DNA of 64,000 bases from Haloflavibacter putidus (GTDB lineage Bacteria; Bacteroidota; Bacteroidia; Flavobacteriales; Flavobacteriaceae), in assembly GCF_006546625.1 (NCBI RefSeq), contig NZ_VIAR01000008.1, positions 62,001 to 126,000 of the forward strand, written 5' to 3'. Both the position numbers and the translations under genes were made by a program. Under the pieces are notes generated by a model, which saw nothing but the letters and a program-made list of their open reading frames with translations, ran no database searches and had not been told where the DNA came from. Every line of letters starts with the position of its first letter. The stretch's first letter is position 1. Below are positions 33,400-42,695 of this stretch, in pieces.

Positions 33400-34995
33400 A
33401 TGGTGTCTAATAACCACACAACAAAAGAAATTTCGTTAAGCAAATACGGAATTGAAAACGCAACAATTCACTACCAACTATCTTCAGAAGAACTACACCA
33501 AGAGACTTTAAAAAAAGGAATGGGTGTAGAAACCAAATCTGGCACTTTAGCTGTAAATACCGGTGAATTTACCGGAAGGTCTCCCCAAGACAGGTTTATA
33601 GTTAAGGATGCGATTACAGAAGATAAAGTTTGGTGGGGAAACATCAACATTCCGTTTGAAGCTGATAAATTTGATAAATTGTATGATAAGGTAATGGCTT
33701 ATTTGTCTGATAAAGAAATATATGCCAGAGATTCCTATGCTTGTGCAGATCCCGAATATCGTTTAAATATACGCGTTATAAACGAATACCCGTGGAGTAA
33801 TATGTTTGCTCATAATATGTTTTTACGTCCAACCGAAAAAGAATTAGAGAACTTTGAAGAAGATTGGTTGGTAGTAAATGCTCCGGGTTTTGAAGCAAAC
33901 CCAGAAGAAGATGGTACACGCCAACATAATTTTGCTATTTTAAACTTCAGTAAAAAAATTGCTTTAATTGGTGGCACCGGATACACTGGCGAGATTAAAA
34001 AAGGTATTTTCTCTGCTCTTAATTTTATTTTACCGGTAGATAAAAATGTTTTGCCAATGCACTGCTCTGCTAATATTGGAGAAGAAGGAGATACTTCTAT
34101 TTTCTTTGGGTTATCCGGTACGGGAAAAACCACGCTTTCTGCAGATCCTAGTCGTAAGTTAATTGGAGACGATGAACACGGATGGACACCAAGCAACAAG
34201 GTTTTTAATTTTGAAGGTGGTTGTTATGCTAAAGTAATTAACCTTTCGCAAGAAAACGAACCGGATATTTTTAATGCAATCAAACCGGGGGCAATTCTTG
34301 AAAACGTTATCTTAAACAAAGACAAAGAAGTAGATTTTGAAGATACCAGTATTACGCAAAATACGCGGGTAAGTTATCCTATCTATCATATAGACAACAT
34401 ACAGCAACCCTCTATTGGTAGCAATGCTAAAAATATATTCTTTTTAACCGCAGACGCTTTTGGTGTTTTGCCTCCTATAAGCAAATTAACACCCGGGCAA
34501 GCGGCTTATCATTTTATTAGTGGTTATACAGCCAAAGTAGCCGGAACAGAAGCTGGAGTAGATGAGCCCGTACCAAGTTTTTCTGCTTGTTTTGGCGCGC
34601 CATTTATGCCGTTGCACCCAACAAAATATGCAGAAATGCTTAGCGCGAAAATGAAAGACAACGGCGTTAATGTATGGTTGGTAAATACCGGTTGGACCGG
34701 CGGACCTTACGGTACCGGTTCGCGTATGAAGCTTAAATATACCCGCGCTATGATAACCGCAGCTCTAGAAGGTAAATTAGAAAAAGCTTCGTATACCAAA
34801 CATCCTATTTTTGGTTTGGAAATGCCGGAAGAATGTCCTAATGTTCCTTCAGAAGTTTTAAATCCTAAGGAAACATGGAGTGATGCTGAGGCTTATGATA
34901 AAAAAGCAGAAGCTTTATCGCATTTCTTTAAAGATAACTTTAAAAAGTTTGAAGAATATGCCAACGATGAAATCATGGATGGCAGTCCAGTTTAA
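33400..34995 (+). CDS. pckA: Phosphoenolpyruvate carboxykinase (ATP)
   Basis: The 531-residue protein shows the ATP-type PEPCK features: GEFTGRSPQDRFIV near residue 50, the kinase-1a loop FFGLSGTGKTTLS (about 232-244), IGDDEHGW with the metal-binding Asp (about 253-260), and VWLVNTGWTGGPYGTGSRM. It converts oxaloacetate and ATP to PEP and CO2, the gateway to gluconeogenesis, which suits an organism living on peptides. A strong terminator follows within 20 bp, so it is monocistronic. Confidence 0.97.
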   Translation: MVSNNHTTKEISLSKYGIENATIHYQLSSEELHQETLKKGMGVETKSGTLAVNTGEFTGRSPQDRFIVKDAITEDKVWWGNINIPFEADKFDKLYDKVMAYLSDKEIYARDSYACADPEYRLNIRVINEYPWSNMFAHNMFLRPTEKELENFEEDWLVVNAPGFEANPEEDGTRQHNFAILNFSKKIALIGGTGYTGEIKKGIFSALNFILPVDKNVLPMHCSANIGEEGDTSIFFGLSGTGKTTLSADPSRKLIGDDEHGWTPSNKVFNFEGGCYAKVINLSQENEPDIFNAIKPGAILENVILNKDKEVDFEDTSITQNTRVSYPIYHIDNIQQPSIGSNAKNIFFLTADAFGVLPPISKLTPGQAAYHFISGYTAKVAGTEAGVDEPVPSFSACFGAPFMPLHPTKYAEMLSAKMKDNGVNVWLVNTGWTGGPYGTGSRMKLKYTRAMITAALEGKLEKASYTKHPIFGLEMPEECPNVPSEVLNPKETWSDAEAYDKKAEALSHFFKDNFKKFEEYANDEIMDGSPV

Positions 34996-35014
34996 ATTTT
35001 CAATAGAACAGTAT

Positions 35015-35048
35015 AAAAAAGCCCGAAATAATAATTTCGGGCTTTTTT
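35015..35048. terminator. Bidirectional terminator after pckA
   Basis: AAAAAAGCCCGAAAT (35015-35029) and ATTTCGGGCTTTTTT (35034-35048) form a perfect 15-bp stem with a 4-nt loop, between the converging pckA and hemD. Confidence 0.93.
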
Positions 35049-35077
35049 ATACTTCTAATCTGTAGCGTAGTTTTTTT

Positions 35078-35824
35078 TTATTTTTTATTGTTCTCTTTTA
35101 TATAGCGTTCTAAAGCCATTGTCATAGAAGGCGTTTCGGGTGTTGGTGCTTTTATGTTTACCGTTAATCCGTGGGCTTTGGCAGCTTTTATAGTAGAATT
35201 ACCAAAAACGGCTATTCGCGTATCTTTTTGTTCAAAATCCGGAAAATTTTCAAACAGAGATTTAATACCGCTGGGACTAAAGAAAACCACAACGTCGTAA
35301 AATACTTCTTTTAAGTGAGAGAGATCGCTAACTACAGTGCGATAAAATATACCGCGCGTCCAGGTAATTTTAAGCTTGTCTAACTGCTTTGGAATTGCCG
35401 GTTTTAGCATATCTGAAGACGGTAAAAGAAACTTTTCGTTTTTATATTTTTTAATAAGTGGTAACAGCTCTGGAAAAGTACGTTTACCTACATATATTTT
35501 ACGTTTTCTGTATACCACGTATTTTTGAAGATAATAAGCCACAGCTTCACTTTGGCAAAAATACTTTAAGCTATCCGGTACTTTAAAGCGCAATTCTTCG
35601 GCTATTCTAAAAAAATGGTCTACAGCGTTTCGGCTCGTTAGAATGATGGCTGTAAACTGCGATAAATCAATTTTTTGTTGTCTAACTTCCTTAGAGGAAG
35701 CCCCTTCCACATGAATAAACGGAATAAAATCAATTTTTACTTTTTGCTTTTGCTCCAGCTCAAAATAAGGTGAGTTTTCAACCTTTGGTTCCGGCTGTGA
35801 GATCAAAATTGTTTTCACTTTCAT
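35078..35824 (-). CDS. hemD: Uroporphyrinogen-III synthase
   Basis: The 248-residue protein has the two-lobed HemD pattern: ILTSRNAVDHFFRIAEEL in lobe 1 and DVVVFFSPSGIKSLFENF with RIAVFGNSTIKAAKAHGL in lobe 2. The family is very divergent in sequence; these segments and the neighbourhood (DUF4271, polyprenol-phosphate glycosyltransferase) support the call. It cyclises hydroxymethylbilane to uroporphyrinogen III for haem. It follows the DUF4271 gene by 23 bp. Confidence 0.88.
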   Translation of the reverse strand: MKVKTILISQPEPKVENSPYFELEQKQKVKIDFIPFIHVEGASSKEVRQQKIDLSQFTAIILTSRNAVDHFFRIAEELRFKVPDSLKYFCQSEAVAYYLQKYVVYRKRKIYVGKRTFPELLPLIKKYKNEKFLLPSSDMLKPAIPKQLDKLKITWTRGIFYRTVVSDLSHLKEVFYDVVVFFSPSGIKSLFENFPDFEQKDTRIAVFGNSTIKAAKAHGLTVNIKAPTPETPSMTMALERYIKENNKK

Positions 35825-35847
35825 AGGCGGTATTTTTAGGGTATAGT

Positions 35848-36510
35848 TTAGCTCGCAAGCGTAAATACTTTATATAAAATGAAATACGGTGCGATTTCAA
35901 GGGTGCAAAGGTACAAAATAAAATAAAACCAATGCCCTAAAACTATGTTTTGATTTTTTTTGTAATAAGAGATCAAAGCAAAAAAATTAAATGCTAGAAA
36001 AATCACTATGGCTATTATGACTCCTATTTTGTTTGGTTGCCAAGCGTAAAAGAATATTAAAATTATGGGTAAAAAAACCAAGGCAAGGAGGTTTTTAAAA
36101 GTTAATTTATAAAATAAATAATTATCAAATATTTTTTCTATACTGAATAAGTTAGCAACTATTTTTTCTAAAAGATACTTACCTCCAACTATAATATTAT
36201 AAAGTACAAAAATTTGTAGAAAGAGTGTAAATTCATTTTGCTGCGCAGGCAAATCATAAACACGCCAAGCTATATAAATACCCAAACTTAAAATAGCCGC
36301 CTTCAATAAATAAAGGTAAAAACTAAAAAAGTTAAGCACTTTTAAGGATTTTTTATGTGTGGTAAAATATTTATTGGAAAAAGCTATTCTAGAAAAATCA
36401 TAAAAACGGCCTGGGTAGCTGGTTTTTATCAAAACCAATCCGCAAAGAATAAATACCAGTAAAAGAGTAACCCAGTCTAAAGAGGTTATATTTCTTTCTA
36501 TGGCTTCCAT
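35848..36510 (-). CDS. DUF4271 integral membrane protein
   Basis: The 220-residue protein has about six membrane helices spread over its length and few charged loops (SNKYFTTHKKSLK, YYKKNQN). DUF4271 proteins are restricted to Bacteroidota and typically precede hemD as here. Function unknown; co-transcription with hemD is likely. Confidence 0.83.
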   Translation of the reverse strand: MEAIERNITSLDWVTLLLVFILCGLVLIKTSYPGRFYDFSRIAFSNKYFTTHKKSLKVLNFFSFYLYLLKAAILSLGIYIAWRVYDLPAQQNEFTLFLQIFVLYNIIVGGKYLLEKIVANLFSIEKIFDNYLFYKLTFKNLLALVFLPIILIFFYAWQPNKIGVIIAIVIFLAFNFFALISYYKKNQNIVLGHWFYFILYLCTLEIAPYFILYKVFTLAS

Positions 36511-36579
36511 TATTTATTTTTCGGCAAAGTTAAAAATTAAATAGGTGTAATTCTTAGAAAAATACATCTTAAAAATATA

Positions 36580-36587
36580 TACATTTG
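36580..36587 (+). promoter_or_regulatory. Candidate -7 box for the glycosyltransferase-pyrC operon
   Basis: TACATTTG matches TAnnTTTG exactly and lies 13 bases before the start codon, implying a very short leader of about 5-8 nt. Confidence 0.45.
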
Positions 36588-36600
36588 CGAAAAAGAAAAA

Positions 36601-37329
36601 ATGGCCACGCGCTTAGTCATAATTCCAACTTTTAACGAAATTGAAACAATAGAACGTATTGTACGTAATATCTTTGCGCAGCCACACCATTTTGATATTT
36701 TGGTGGTAGACGATAATTCGCCAGATAAAACTGCCGATAAAGTTAGAGAATTACAACAAGAATTTTCTGAGCAGCTTTTTTTGGAAGTCCGTAAAAATAA
36801 ATCAGGTTTGGGTACGGCCTATATTCATGGTTTTAAGTGGGCGTTAAAACGCGATTACGAATATATTTTTGAGATGGATGCAGATTACAGCCATAATCCA
36901 AACGATTTGATTAGGCTGTATAAAGCCTGTAAAAAAAATAAGGCGCAGATGAGCATAGGCTCGCGATATGTTACCGGTGTTAACGTCATAAATTGGCCTA
37001 TGAAGCGAGTTTTATTATCGTGGTTAGCTTCTAAATATGTAAAAACCATTACCAGAATGGATATAGAAGACACTACAGCCGGTTTTGTTTGTTACCATCG
37101 CAAAGTTTTAGAAAAAATAAATTTAGATAGTATACAGTTTGTAGGCTATGCTTTTCAAATAGAAATGAAATTTAAAGCCTATTTACTGAATTTTAAAATA
37201 GTAGAAGTGCCGGTAATATTTACAGATCGTACTAAGGGCAAATCTAAGATGAATAGCAATATTATTTCTGAAGCTGTTTTTGGGGTTATAAAAATGAAGA
37301 TAAAAAGTTTACTGGGTAAAGAAGTTTAA
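36601..37329 (+). CDS. Polyprenol monophosphomannose synthase (GT2, dolichol-phosphate mannosyltransferase type)
   Basis: The 242-residue protein has the GT2 fold of DPM1-like enzymes: VIIPTFNEIETIERIV, DILVVDDNSPDKTA (nucleotide-sugar Asp motifs), GLGTAYIHGFKWAL, FEMDADYSHNP (DxD) and GSRYVTGVNVINWP. There are no obvious membrane helices, so it is the soluble or peripheral form. It transfers a hexose from a nucleotide sugar to polyprenyl phosphate, supplying donors for lipid or protein glycosylation. It is 3 bp from pyrC, in an operon with pyrC and DUF4296. Confidence 0.92.
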   Translation: MATRLVIIPTFNEIETIERIVRNIFAQPHHFDILVVDDNSPDKTADKVRELQQEFSEQLFLEVRKNKSGLGTAYIHGFKWALKRDYEYIFEMDADYSHNPNDLIRLYKACKKNKAQMSIGSRYVTGVNVINWPMKRVLLSWLASKYVKTITRMDIEDTTAGFVCYHRKVLEKINLDSIQFVGYAFQIEMKFKAYLLNFKIVEVPVIFTDRTKGKSKMNSNIISEAVFGVIKMKIKSLLGKEV

Positions 37330-37332
37330 AAA

Positions 37333-38676
37333 ATGGAGAAAAAAATACTAATTAAAAACGCCAACATCGTTAACGAAGGAAAAGTTTTTGAAGGCGATGT
37401 TTATATAGAAGGCGATAGCATTGTAGAAGTTGCAAGCAGTATTAGTGCAAAATCGCAAGATGTGCAGGTTATAGATGCAGAAGGCCAATATTTGCTGCCC
37501 GGTGCCATAGATGACCAAGTTCATTTTAGAGAACCCGGATTAACGCACAAAGAAGATATAGCTTCCGGCTCTAGAGCAGCTGTAGCGGGCGGAATTACTT
37601 CTTTTATAGAAATGCCCAACACCAATCCGCAAACCACTACTATAGAAAAACTAGAAAGTAAGTTTGCCTTAGCGGAAAAAAACGCCTACGCTAATTATTC
37701 GTTTATGTTTGGCGGTACGAACGATAATCTAGAAGAAATAAAAAAAATAAACCCGAAAACCACCGCAGCATTAAAACTGTTTTTAGGTTCTTCTACCGGT
37801 AATATGCTGGTAGATAACGAAAAGGTTTTGGAAGAAATCTTTAAAAATTCTCCTGTTTTAATCGCTACCCATTGCGAAGACGAAGACACTATTCAAAAGA
37901 ACTTGGCAAAACAAAAAGAGAAATATGGTGATGACATTCCTATAGAAAATCATCCTAAAATAAGAAGCGAAGAAGCTTGCTATTTATCTTCTTCTAAGGC
38001 CGTGAGTCTGGCAAAAAAAACCGGCGCACGTTTACACGTTTTTCACTTGTCTACCGCGAAAGAGCTGAAATTATTCAGTAACAAAAAACCATTAAAAGAT
38101 AAGAAAATAACAGCAGAGGTTTGTATTCATCATTTGTGGTTTAACGATTCGCAATATGCAGAAAAAGGTACCTTTATAAAATGGAATCCGGCGGTAAAAA
38201 CAGCAAAAGACCAAGAAGCTTTATTAAAAGCTTTAAAAGATGATAAAATAGATGTTGTTGCCACAGACCATGCGCCACATACCAAAAAAGAAAAAGAAAA
38301 TGTTTATACCAAAGCCCCAAGTGGCGGACCTTTGGTACAACACGCTTTACCAGCAATGTTAGAGTTTTACCATAGCGGAAAGTTATCTTTAGAAAAAATT
38401 GTAGAAAAAATGAGCCATAATCCGGCAATTTTATTTCAAATAGAAAAACGCGGTTTTATAAAAGCCGGGTTTAAAGCAGATTTGGTTTTAGTAGATTTAA
38501 ATGCGCCGTGGACGGTAAAAAAAGATAATGTTCTTTACAAGTGTGGATGGTCTCCTTTCGAGAAAACAACTTTTAAATCTAGGATTACCCATACTTTTGT
38601 TAACGGTCGTTTGGTTTATAAAAATTTTAAAGTTTTAGAAGTCAAAAACGCCCAACGCCTAACTTTTAACCGATGA
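37333..38676 (+). CDS. pyrC: Dihydroorotase-type amidohydrolase with altered metal motif
   Basis: The 447-residue cyclic amidohydrolase has PGAIDDQVHFREPGLTHKED at about residues 55-74, ATHCED (about 178-183), RLHVFHLSTAKE (about 236) and VATDHAPHT (about 311-319). In typical type I enzymes the first motif is HxH; here the first His is Gln (QVH), which I recall as common in the Bacteroidota version. The likely role is conversion of carbamoyl aspartate to dihydroorotate in pyrimidine synthesis, provided the changed site still holds metal. It overlaps the DUF4296 gene by 4 bp. Confidence 0.87.
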   Translation: MEKKILIKNANIVNEGKVFEGDVYIEGDSIVEVASSISAKSQDVQVIDAEGQYLLPGAIDDQVHFREPGLTHKEDIASGSRAAVAGGITSFIEMPNTNPQTTTIEKLESKFALAEKNAYANYSFMFGGTNDNLEEIKKINPKTTAALKLFLGSSTGNMLVDNEKVLEEIFKNSPVLIATHCEDEDTIQKNLAKQKEKYGDDIPIENHPKIRSEEACYLSSSKAVSLAKKTGARLHVFHLSTAKELKLFSNKKPLKDKKITAEVCIHHLWFNDSQYAEKGTFIKWNPAVKTAKDQEALLKALKDDKIDVVATDHAPHTKKEKENVYTKAPSGGPLVQHALPAMLEFYHSGKLSLEKIVEKMSHNPAILFQIEKRGFIKAGFKADLVLVDLNAPWTVKKDNVLYKCGWSPFEKTTFKSRITHTFVNGRLVYKNFKVLEVKNAQRLTFNR

Positions 38677-39098
38677 AAAAAGTAGTTTTTACCGTTTTAG
38701 TTCTCGGTTTGTTTGCAGCCTGCCAAAGCGTAGAAAAAACAGAGAAACCGGAAAATTTAATTCCGGAAGATAAGATGATCGAGGTTTTAACAGACTTAGC
38801 CAAGTTAGACGCTAGCCGGAGTTATAACGAAACCTCTTTTAGTAAACGCGACGTAAAAATTAAAAAACTTATTTACGCAAAATACGGGATAGATAGTACA
38901 CAGTTTGCCAAAAGCAGTAATTATTACGCAGAAGATTTTAATGTAAATCAACGTCTGTACGATAGCGTTAGAGTTAGGTTAGAAAGAGATAAAGCACGCG
39001 TAGACGCGTTGATTAAAAAAGAAGACAGCCTAAAAAACGCCAAAAAACAAGCAATTATAAAAAAATCCGAAAAACTTTCTAAAAAAGAGAATAATTAG
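38673..39098 (+). CDS. DUF4296 lipoprotein
   Basis: The 141-residue protein has a lipoprotein signal (LVLGLFAAC, Cys at about 17), the DUF4296 core PEDKMIEVLTDLAKLDASR, and a highly charged C-terminal coiled-coil-like helix ending in Lys/Glu repeats. The ATGA overlap with pyrC shows translational coupling. DUF4296 is Bacteroidota-specific and of unknown function. The stop overlaps the converging SDR gene by 4 bp. Confidence 0.85.
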   Translation: MKKVVFTVLVLGLFAACQSVEKTEKPENLIPEDKMIEVLTDLAKLDASRSYNETSFSKRDVKIKKLIYAKYGIDSTQFAKSSNYYAEDFNVNQRLYDSVRVRLERDKARVDALIKKEDSLKNAKKQAIIKKSEKLSKKENN

Positions 39099-40108
39099 TT
39101 GCGACTTTTTATAAACGCTTTAGCTGTTTCTTTTATACTTTTAGAAATAGGCGTAAACTTATTATTAATAGCCTTTTTTACTTTGTGGTTATCAAAATAA
39201 GATTGGTTGCTAAAACCTTTGATAGATTGGTAAGTTATTTCTTGTTTGGTATTAAATAGACCGTTACCTATACTTTGTATAAGCCAGGCCATAAAAACCA
39301 TCCAAGGTTTTAAAGCCTTTTTGGGTTTGGGTTTGTTGAGGTTTTCGGCTATTTGATCTAATACTTGTTTAAAGCTTAGATTTTCTCCTACCAAAATATA
39401 ACTTTCATTTTTTATAGTAGAATTGGTAAGTTGTATCATAGTTTTTACCACATCTTCTACGGCTACAAAGCCTGTTGTTAGTGGTAAATAATATGATAGA
39501 CCTTTATTTATGCGCTCAAATAAACGTCCGCTGCCGCTTTCCCAAAAACCTTTGCCAATTATTAATCCCGGATTAACAATTATTACCGGCAAACCTTCTT
39601 GCGATGCACGCCAAACTTCCATCTCTGCGCCGTATTTACTAATAGAATAGTTGCTGTGTGGTTTTTCGTTATTACGCGGAGAGTTTTCGGTAATTTTTTT
39701 CTTGCCAATTTCTTCGCCCAGAGCTGCAATAGAACTAACGTGACAAAATTTCTTTACGGAATTTGCCAAAGCAATATTTACCATATTGGCCGTGCCTTCT
39801 ATATTTATTTTCCGTAGTTTTTTGTAATCACGAACATCATATGAAATAAAACCGGCGCAGTGATAAACAATTTTAATGTCTTTAAAAGCGTCTTGCAAAG
39901 CCGGTACGTTGGTTATGTCTGTTTGCACCCATTCAATATTATTGTAATTGGGTAAGTTTTCTTCCGTAAAGTAAGAAGCAATAATACTTTTACACTCTGC
40001 TATTTTTGCTTTATTGCGATATAAAGCCCGTATTTTTACATCTTCTTGCACCAAATGCGCAAGTAGGTGCGCGCCTACCAATCCTGTTGCTCCGGTAACT
40101 AAAATCAT
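39095..40108 (-). CDS. NAD-dependent epimerase/dehydratase-like extended SDR
   Basis: The 337-residue protein has the extended SDR pattern: VTGATGLVGAHLLAHL (GxxGxxG, residues 4-19), YHCAGFISYDV, SSIAALGE, and the active site YSISKYGAE (YxxxK, about 153-161). The middle resembles 3-beta-HSD or dihydroflavonol-reductase-like proteins (VNPGLIIGKGFW). The substrate is unknown; steroid-like, sugar-nucleotide and isoprenoid alcohol substrates are all possible. It converges on the pyrC operon and is divergent from tyrS. Confidence 0.85.
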   Translation of the reverse strand: MILVTGATGLVGAHLLAHLVQEDVKIRALYRNKAKIAECKSIIASYFTEENLPNYNNIEWVQTDITNVPALQDAFKDIKIVYHCAGFISYDVRDYKKLRKINIEGTANMVNIALANSVKKFCHVSSIAALGEEIGKKKITENSPRNNEKPHSNYSISKYGAEMEVWRASQEGLPVIIVNPGLIIGKGFWESGSGRLFERINKGLSYYLPLTTGFVAVEDVVKTMIQLTNSTIKNESYILVGENLSFKQVLDQIAENLNKPKPKKALKPWMVFMAWLIQSIGNGLFNTKQEITYQSIKGFSNQSYFDNHKVKKAINNKFTPISKSIKETAKAFIKSRN

Positions 40109-40154
40109 TTGGTAAATATAGGAATTTCTGTAGCGAAAAAAATTAGGTTTCTAG

Positions 40155-40162
40155 TATCTTTG
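40155..40162 (+). promoter_or_regulatory. Candidate -7 box for tyrS
   Basis: TATCTTTG matches TAnnTTTG exactly, 29 bases before the tyrS ATG. No canonical -33 TTG is seen. Confidence 0.5.
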
Positions 40163-40191
40163 TCATTCGTTAAAAATAAAAGAAAGAAAAG

Positions 40192-41487
40192 ATGGCCAAA
40201 AATTTTGTTGAAGAATTAACCTGGCGCGGAATGTTAAACGACGCAATGCCGGGAACCGAAGAACATTTGCAAGAAGCAATGCGAACCGCTTATGTTGGGA
40301 TAGATCCTACTGCAGACTCGCTGCACATTGGTCATTTGGTGGGCGTAATGATGTTAAAGCATTTTCAGTTGGCCGGTCATAAACCGGTTGCTTTAATTGG
40401 TGGCGCAACGGGAATGATTGGCGATCCGTCTGGGAAATCGCAAGAGCGAAATTTGTTGGACGAAGAGAGTTTACGTCATAATCAAAATGCAATTAAAGCG
40501 CAATTAGAGCGGTTTATAGATTTTTCTACCCAAGATGCCAATAACGCGGTTTTGGTAAATAATTACGATTGGATGAAAGATTTTTCTTTTCTAGACTTTG
40601 CCCGTGATGTAGGAAAACACATTACCGTAAATTATATGATGGCAAAAGATTCTGTAAAAAAACGTCTAGCTACAGAATCTAAAGAAGGTATGAGCTTTAC
40701 GGAATTTACCTACCAACTTATACAAGGTTATGATTTCTTGCACCTTTATAAGAATTTAGATTGTAGTTTGCAAATGGGCGGTAGCGACCAGTGGGGCAAT
40801 ATTACCACCGGAACAGAATTGGTGCGAAGAATGGCTGGCGGCAAAGCTTATGCGCTTACTTGTCCGTTAATTACCAAGGCAGACGGCACAAAATTCGGTA
40901 AAACCGAAGGCGGCAATATTTGGTTAGATAAAGAACGCACTTCTCCTTATAAATTTTACCAATATTGGTTAAATACAAGTGATGAAGATGCAGAAAAGTA
41001 TATAAAGATTTTTACTTTTTTGAGTAAGGAAGAAGTAGAGGCTCTCGTAAAAGAGCACCAAGAAGCACCGCATTTGCGTTTGCTGCAAAAGCGTTTGGGC
41101 GAAGAAGTAACAAAGATGGTACATTCTGAAGAAGATTTAGAAAACGCCAAACAAGCTTCTGAAGTTCTCTTTGGAAAAAGCACCGCCGAAGCTATACGAA
41201 AACTAGATAATAAGACATTTTTAGATGTTTTTGAAGGCGTGCCACAAGCTGAGGTAGAACGCAATAAGTTAGAAGAAGGTTTAGATATGATTGCAGCACT
41301 TTCTGCAGAAACCAATTTCTTAAGCAGTAACGGAGAAGCAAGAAGGGCTTTAAAAGCAAATTCTGTTTCGGTAAACAAAGAAAAGATAAAAGAAGATTAT
41401 AAGATTGGTACAGAAGATCTTATCAATAATAAATACGTTATTATAAATAAGGGAAAGAAAAACACTTATATAATTTCGGTAAAATAG
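40192..41487 (+). CDS. tyrS: Tyrosyl-tRNA synthetase
   Basis: The 431-residue class Ic synthetase has the HIGH motif in SLHIGHLVG (about 43-51), the KMSKS equivalent KFGKTEGG (about 224-231), the tyrosine-binding [13 protein letters not shown] and [12 protein letters not shown], and a C-terminal S4-like RNA-binding domain (about 370-431). It charges tRNA-Tyr. It stands alone with its own promoter box and a downstream hairpin. Confidence 0.97.
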   Translation: MAKNFVEELTWRGMLNDAMPGTEEHLQEAMRTAYVGIDPTADSLHIGHLVGVMMLKHFQLAGHKPVALIGGATGMIGDPSGKSQERNLLDEESLRHNQNAIKAQLERFIDFSTQDANNAVLVNNYDWMKDFSFLDFARDVGKHITVNYMMAKDSVKKRLATESKEGMSFTEFTYQLIQGYDFLHLYKNLDCSLQMGGSDQWGNITTGTELVRRMAGGKAYALTCPLITKADGTKFGKTEGGNIWLDKERTSPYKFYQYWLNTSDEDAEKYIKIFTFLSKEEVEALVKEHQEAPHLRLLQKRLGEEVTKMVHSEEDLENAKQASEVLFGKSTAEAIRKLDNKTFLDVFEGVPQAEVERNKLEEGLDMIAALSAETNFLSSNGEARRALKANSVSVNKEKIKEDYKIGTEDLINNKYVIINKGKKNTYIISVK

Positions 41488-41500
41488 TGCTAAAAAGAAA

Positions 41501-41521
41501 CCCCGAGAGTAAATCTCGGGG
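41501..41521 (+). terminator. Hairpin after tyrS, probable terminator
   Basis: CCCCGAGA (41501-41508) pairs with TCTCGGGG (41514-41521) around GTAAA. The T tract after the stem is weak (CTTCC), so termination efficiency is uncertain. Confidence 0.6.
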
Positions 41522-41546
41522 CTTCCAACTAACTAACCAATCTATT

Positions 41547-41576
41547 ATGAAAAAACTTCATCTTAGCACTATATAA
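41547..41576 (+). CDS. Possible 9-residue ORF after the tyrS hairpin
   Basis: ATG at 41547 begins a nine-codon frame (MKKLHLSTI) right after the hairpin and an AACTAACTAACCAATC stretch. It is too short to support by coding statistics and is listed only because the layout repeats that at 21254-21396. Confidence 0.1.
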   Translation: MKKLHLSTI

Positions 41577-41631
41577 GACGTAGAAAAGTGGCTTTTATTA
41601 CATGCCTTAACAAAAGAATAACAATTTTAAC

Positions 41632-42612
41632 TTATAAAGCCATTAAATTACACCCTCTAACGTCACTATTGTCAAATCTACCTAAAATCTCGTATTGATT
41701 TGTTCCTGTTTTTTTGCCTAAATCTTGGGTTGCAATAAAAGCACAGGAGTATAAATTGGCTAAATCTACCACATTTATGCCACCGGTTTTATTTTCTGGT
41801 AGAAGACTAAGAGCATCTTCGGGATCTCGAATTAGAAATTGCATATGTTTGGGACACTCAAAAATACCGTCTCCCTTAGAATAAGCTTGTGAAAATAATT
41901 CTGTCATGCCGTATTCGCTGTGAATTTTACTTACGCCAAAACCGTTTTTTAAAATTTCGTGCAATTCTTTCCTAATAATTTCTTTCCGCCTACCTTTCAT
42001 CCCGCCAGTTTCCATAACAATGGTATTCTTTAACCGAAATTTTTTTTGCTCTATCAAGTCTAAAAGAGCAAAGGAAACACCTATTAGCAAAATCTTTTTT
42101 CCGGTTTTATCCAGTTTTTCTAAGAATTTACCCAGTTGCTCTAGCTCATTTAAATAAAAACCACTTTCAGGATGTTTACTTTCTTTAATAAAATAATCTG
42201 CCATAGTAACCAAAGAACTTCCTTTGCGCTCCAGATATGACGGTAATAAAGCCAGAACTACATAATCTTTAATGGCACCGTAACTTTCCGTAAAGCAATT
42301 TATAAAACTCTGTTGGTATAAGCTTAGCTTTTTTACCGGATGTCTGCTGGGCGTACTTCCTGTGGTGCCGCTGCTGGTAAAAACAATTTCTGGAGAAAAA
42401 CTGGTGGTTTTAATGCTGTGCGATTTAAAAAAAGAAATGGGTAAAAAAGGAATATCTTCTAATTCTTTTACGGTATTAGGATGTCTGTTTATAAGCGAAC
42501 AAAATTTATTATAAACCGTATTATTTTGATACTGAAATTGAAAAACCTCTAAAGCAGTTTGCTTAAAATCTTGTTGGTTTTTAATAGAGAAAATAGCCTT
42601 TTCCAGTTGCAT
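41632..42612 (-). CDS. LuxE/PaaK-like acyl-protein synthetase (acyl transferase)
   Basis: The 326-residue protein belongs to the adenylate-forming LuxE group: FLPISFFKSHSIKT, the phosphate-loop-like FTSSGTTGSTPSRH (about 79-92), METGGMKGRRKEI, and SEYGMTELFSQAY (about 230-242). LuxE-type proteins activate fatty acids as acyl-AMP and pass them to a Cys or a partner. No luciferase or reductase genes are nearby, so this is not a lux operon; a role in fatty acid or polyketide-like lipid metabolism is inferred. Confidence 0.8.
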   Translation of the reverse strand: MQLEKAIFSIKNQQDFKQTALEVFQFQYQNNTVYNKFCSLINRHPNTVKELEDIPFLPISFFKSHSIKTTSFSPEIVFTSSGTTGSTPSRHPVKKLSLYQQSFINCFTESYGAIKDYVVLALLPSYLERKGSSLVTMADYFIKESKHPESGFYLNELEQLGKFLEKLDKTGKKILLIGVSFALLDLIEQKKFRLKNTIVMETGGMKGRRKEIIRKELHEILKNGFGVSKIHSEYGMTELFSQAYSKGDGIFECPKHMQFLIRDPEDALSLLPENKTGGINVVDLANLYSCAFIATQDLGKKTGTNQYEILGRFDNSDVRGCNLMAL

Positions 42613-42642
42613 GCGCTTTTTTTTACAAAAGTATTAAAATAA

Positions 42643-42672
42643 GAAAAGCGCCCCTAATGCAGAGCGCTTTTC
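42643..42672 (-). terminator. Terminator of the T9SS cargo gene
   Basis: GAAAAGCGC (42643-42651) and GCGCTTTTC (42664-42672) form a perfect 9-bp stem with a 12-nt loop, 24 bp after the stop of the minus-strand gene. Confidence 0.75.
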
Positions 42673-42695
42673 CAAATAATTGTTTATTTAATTGC

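Noticed and set aside
41632-42612. Bioluminescence (lux) operon
   Set aside because: Only a LuxE-like domain is present; luxA, luxB, luxC and luxD are absent, and LuxE-like proteins are common in non-luminous Bacteroidota.
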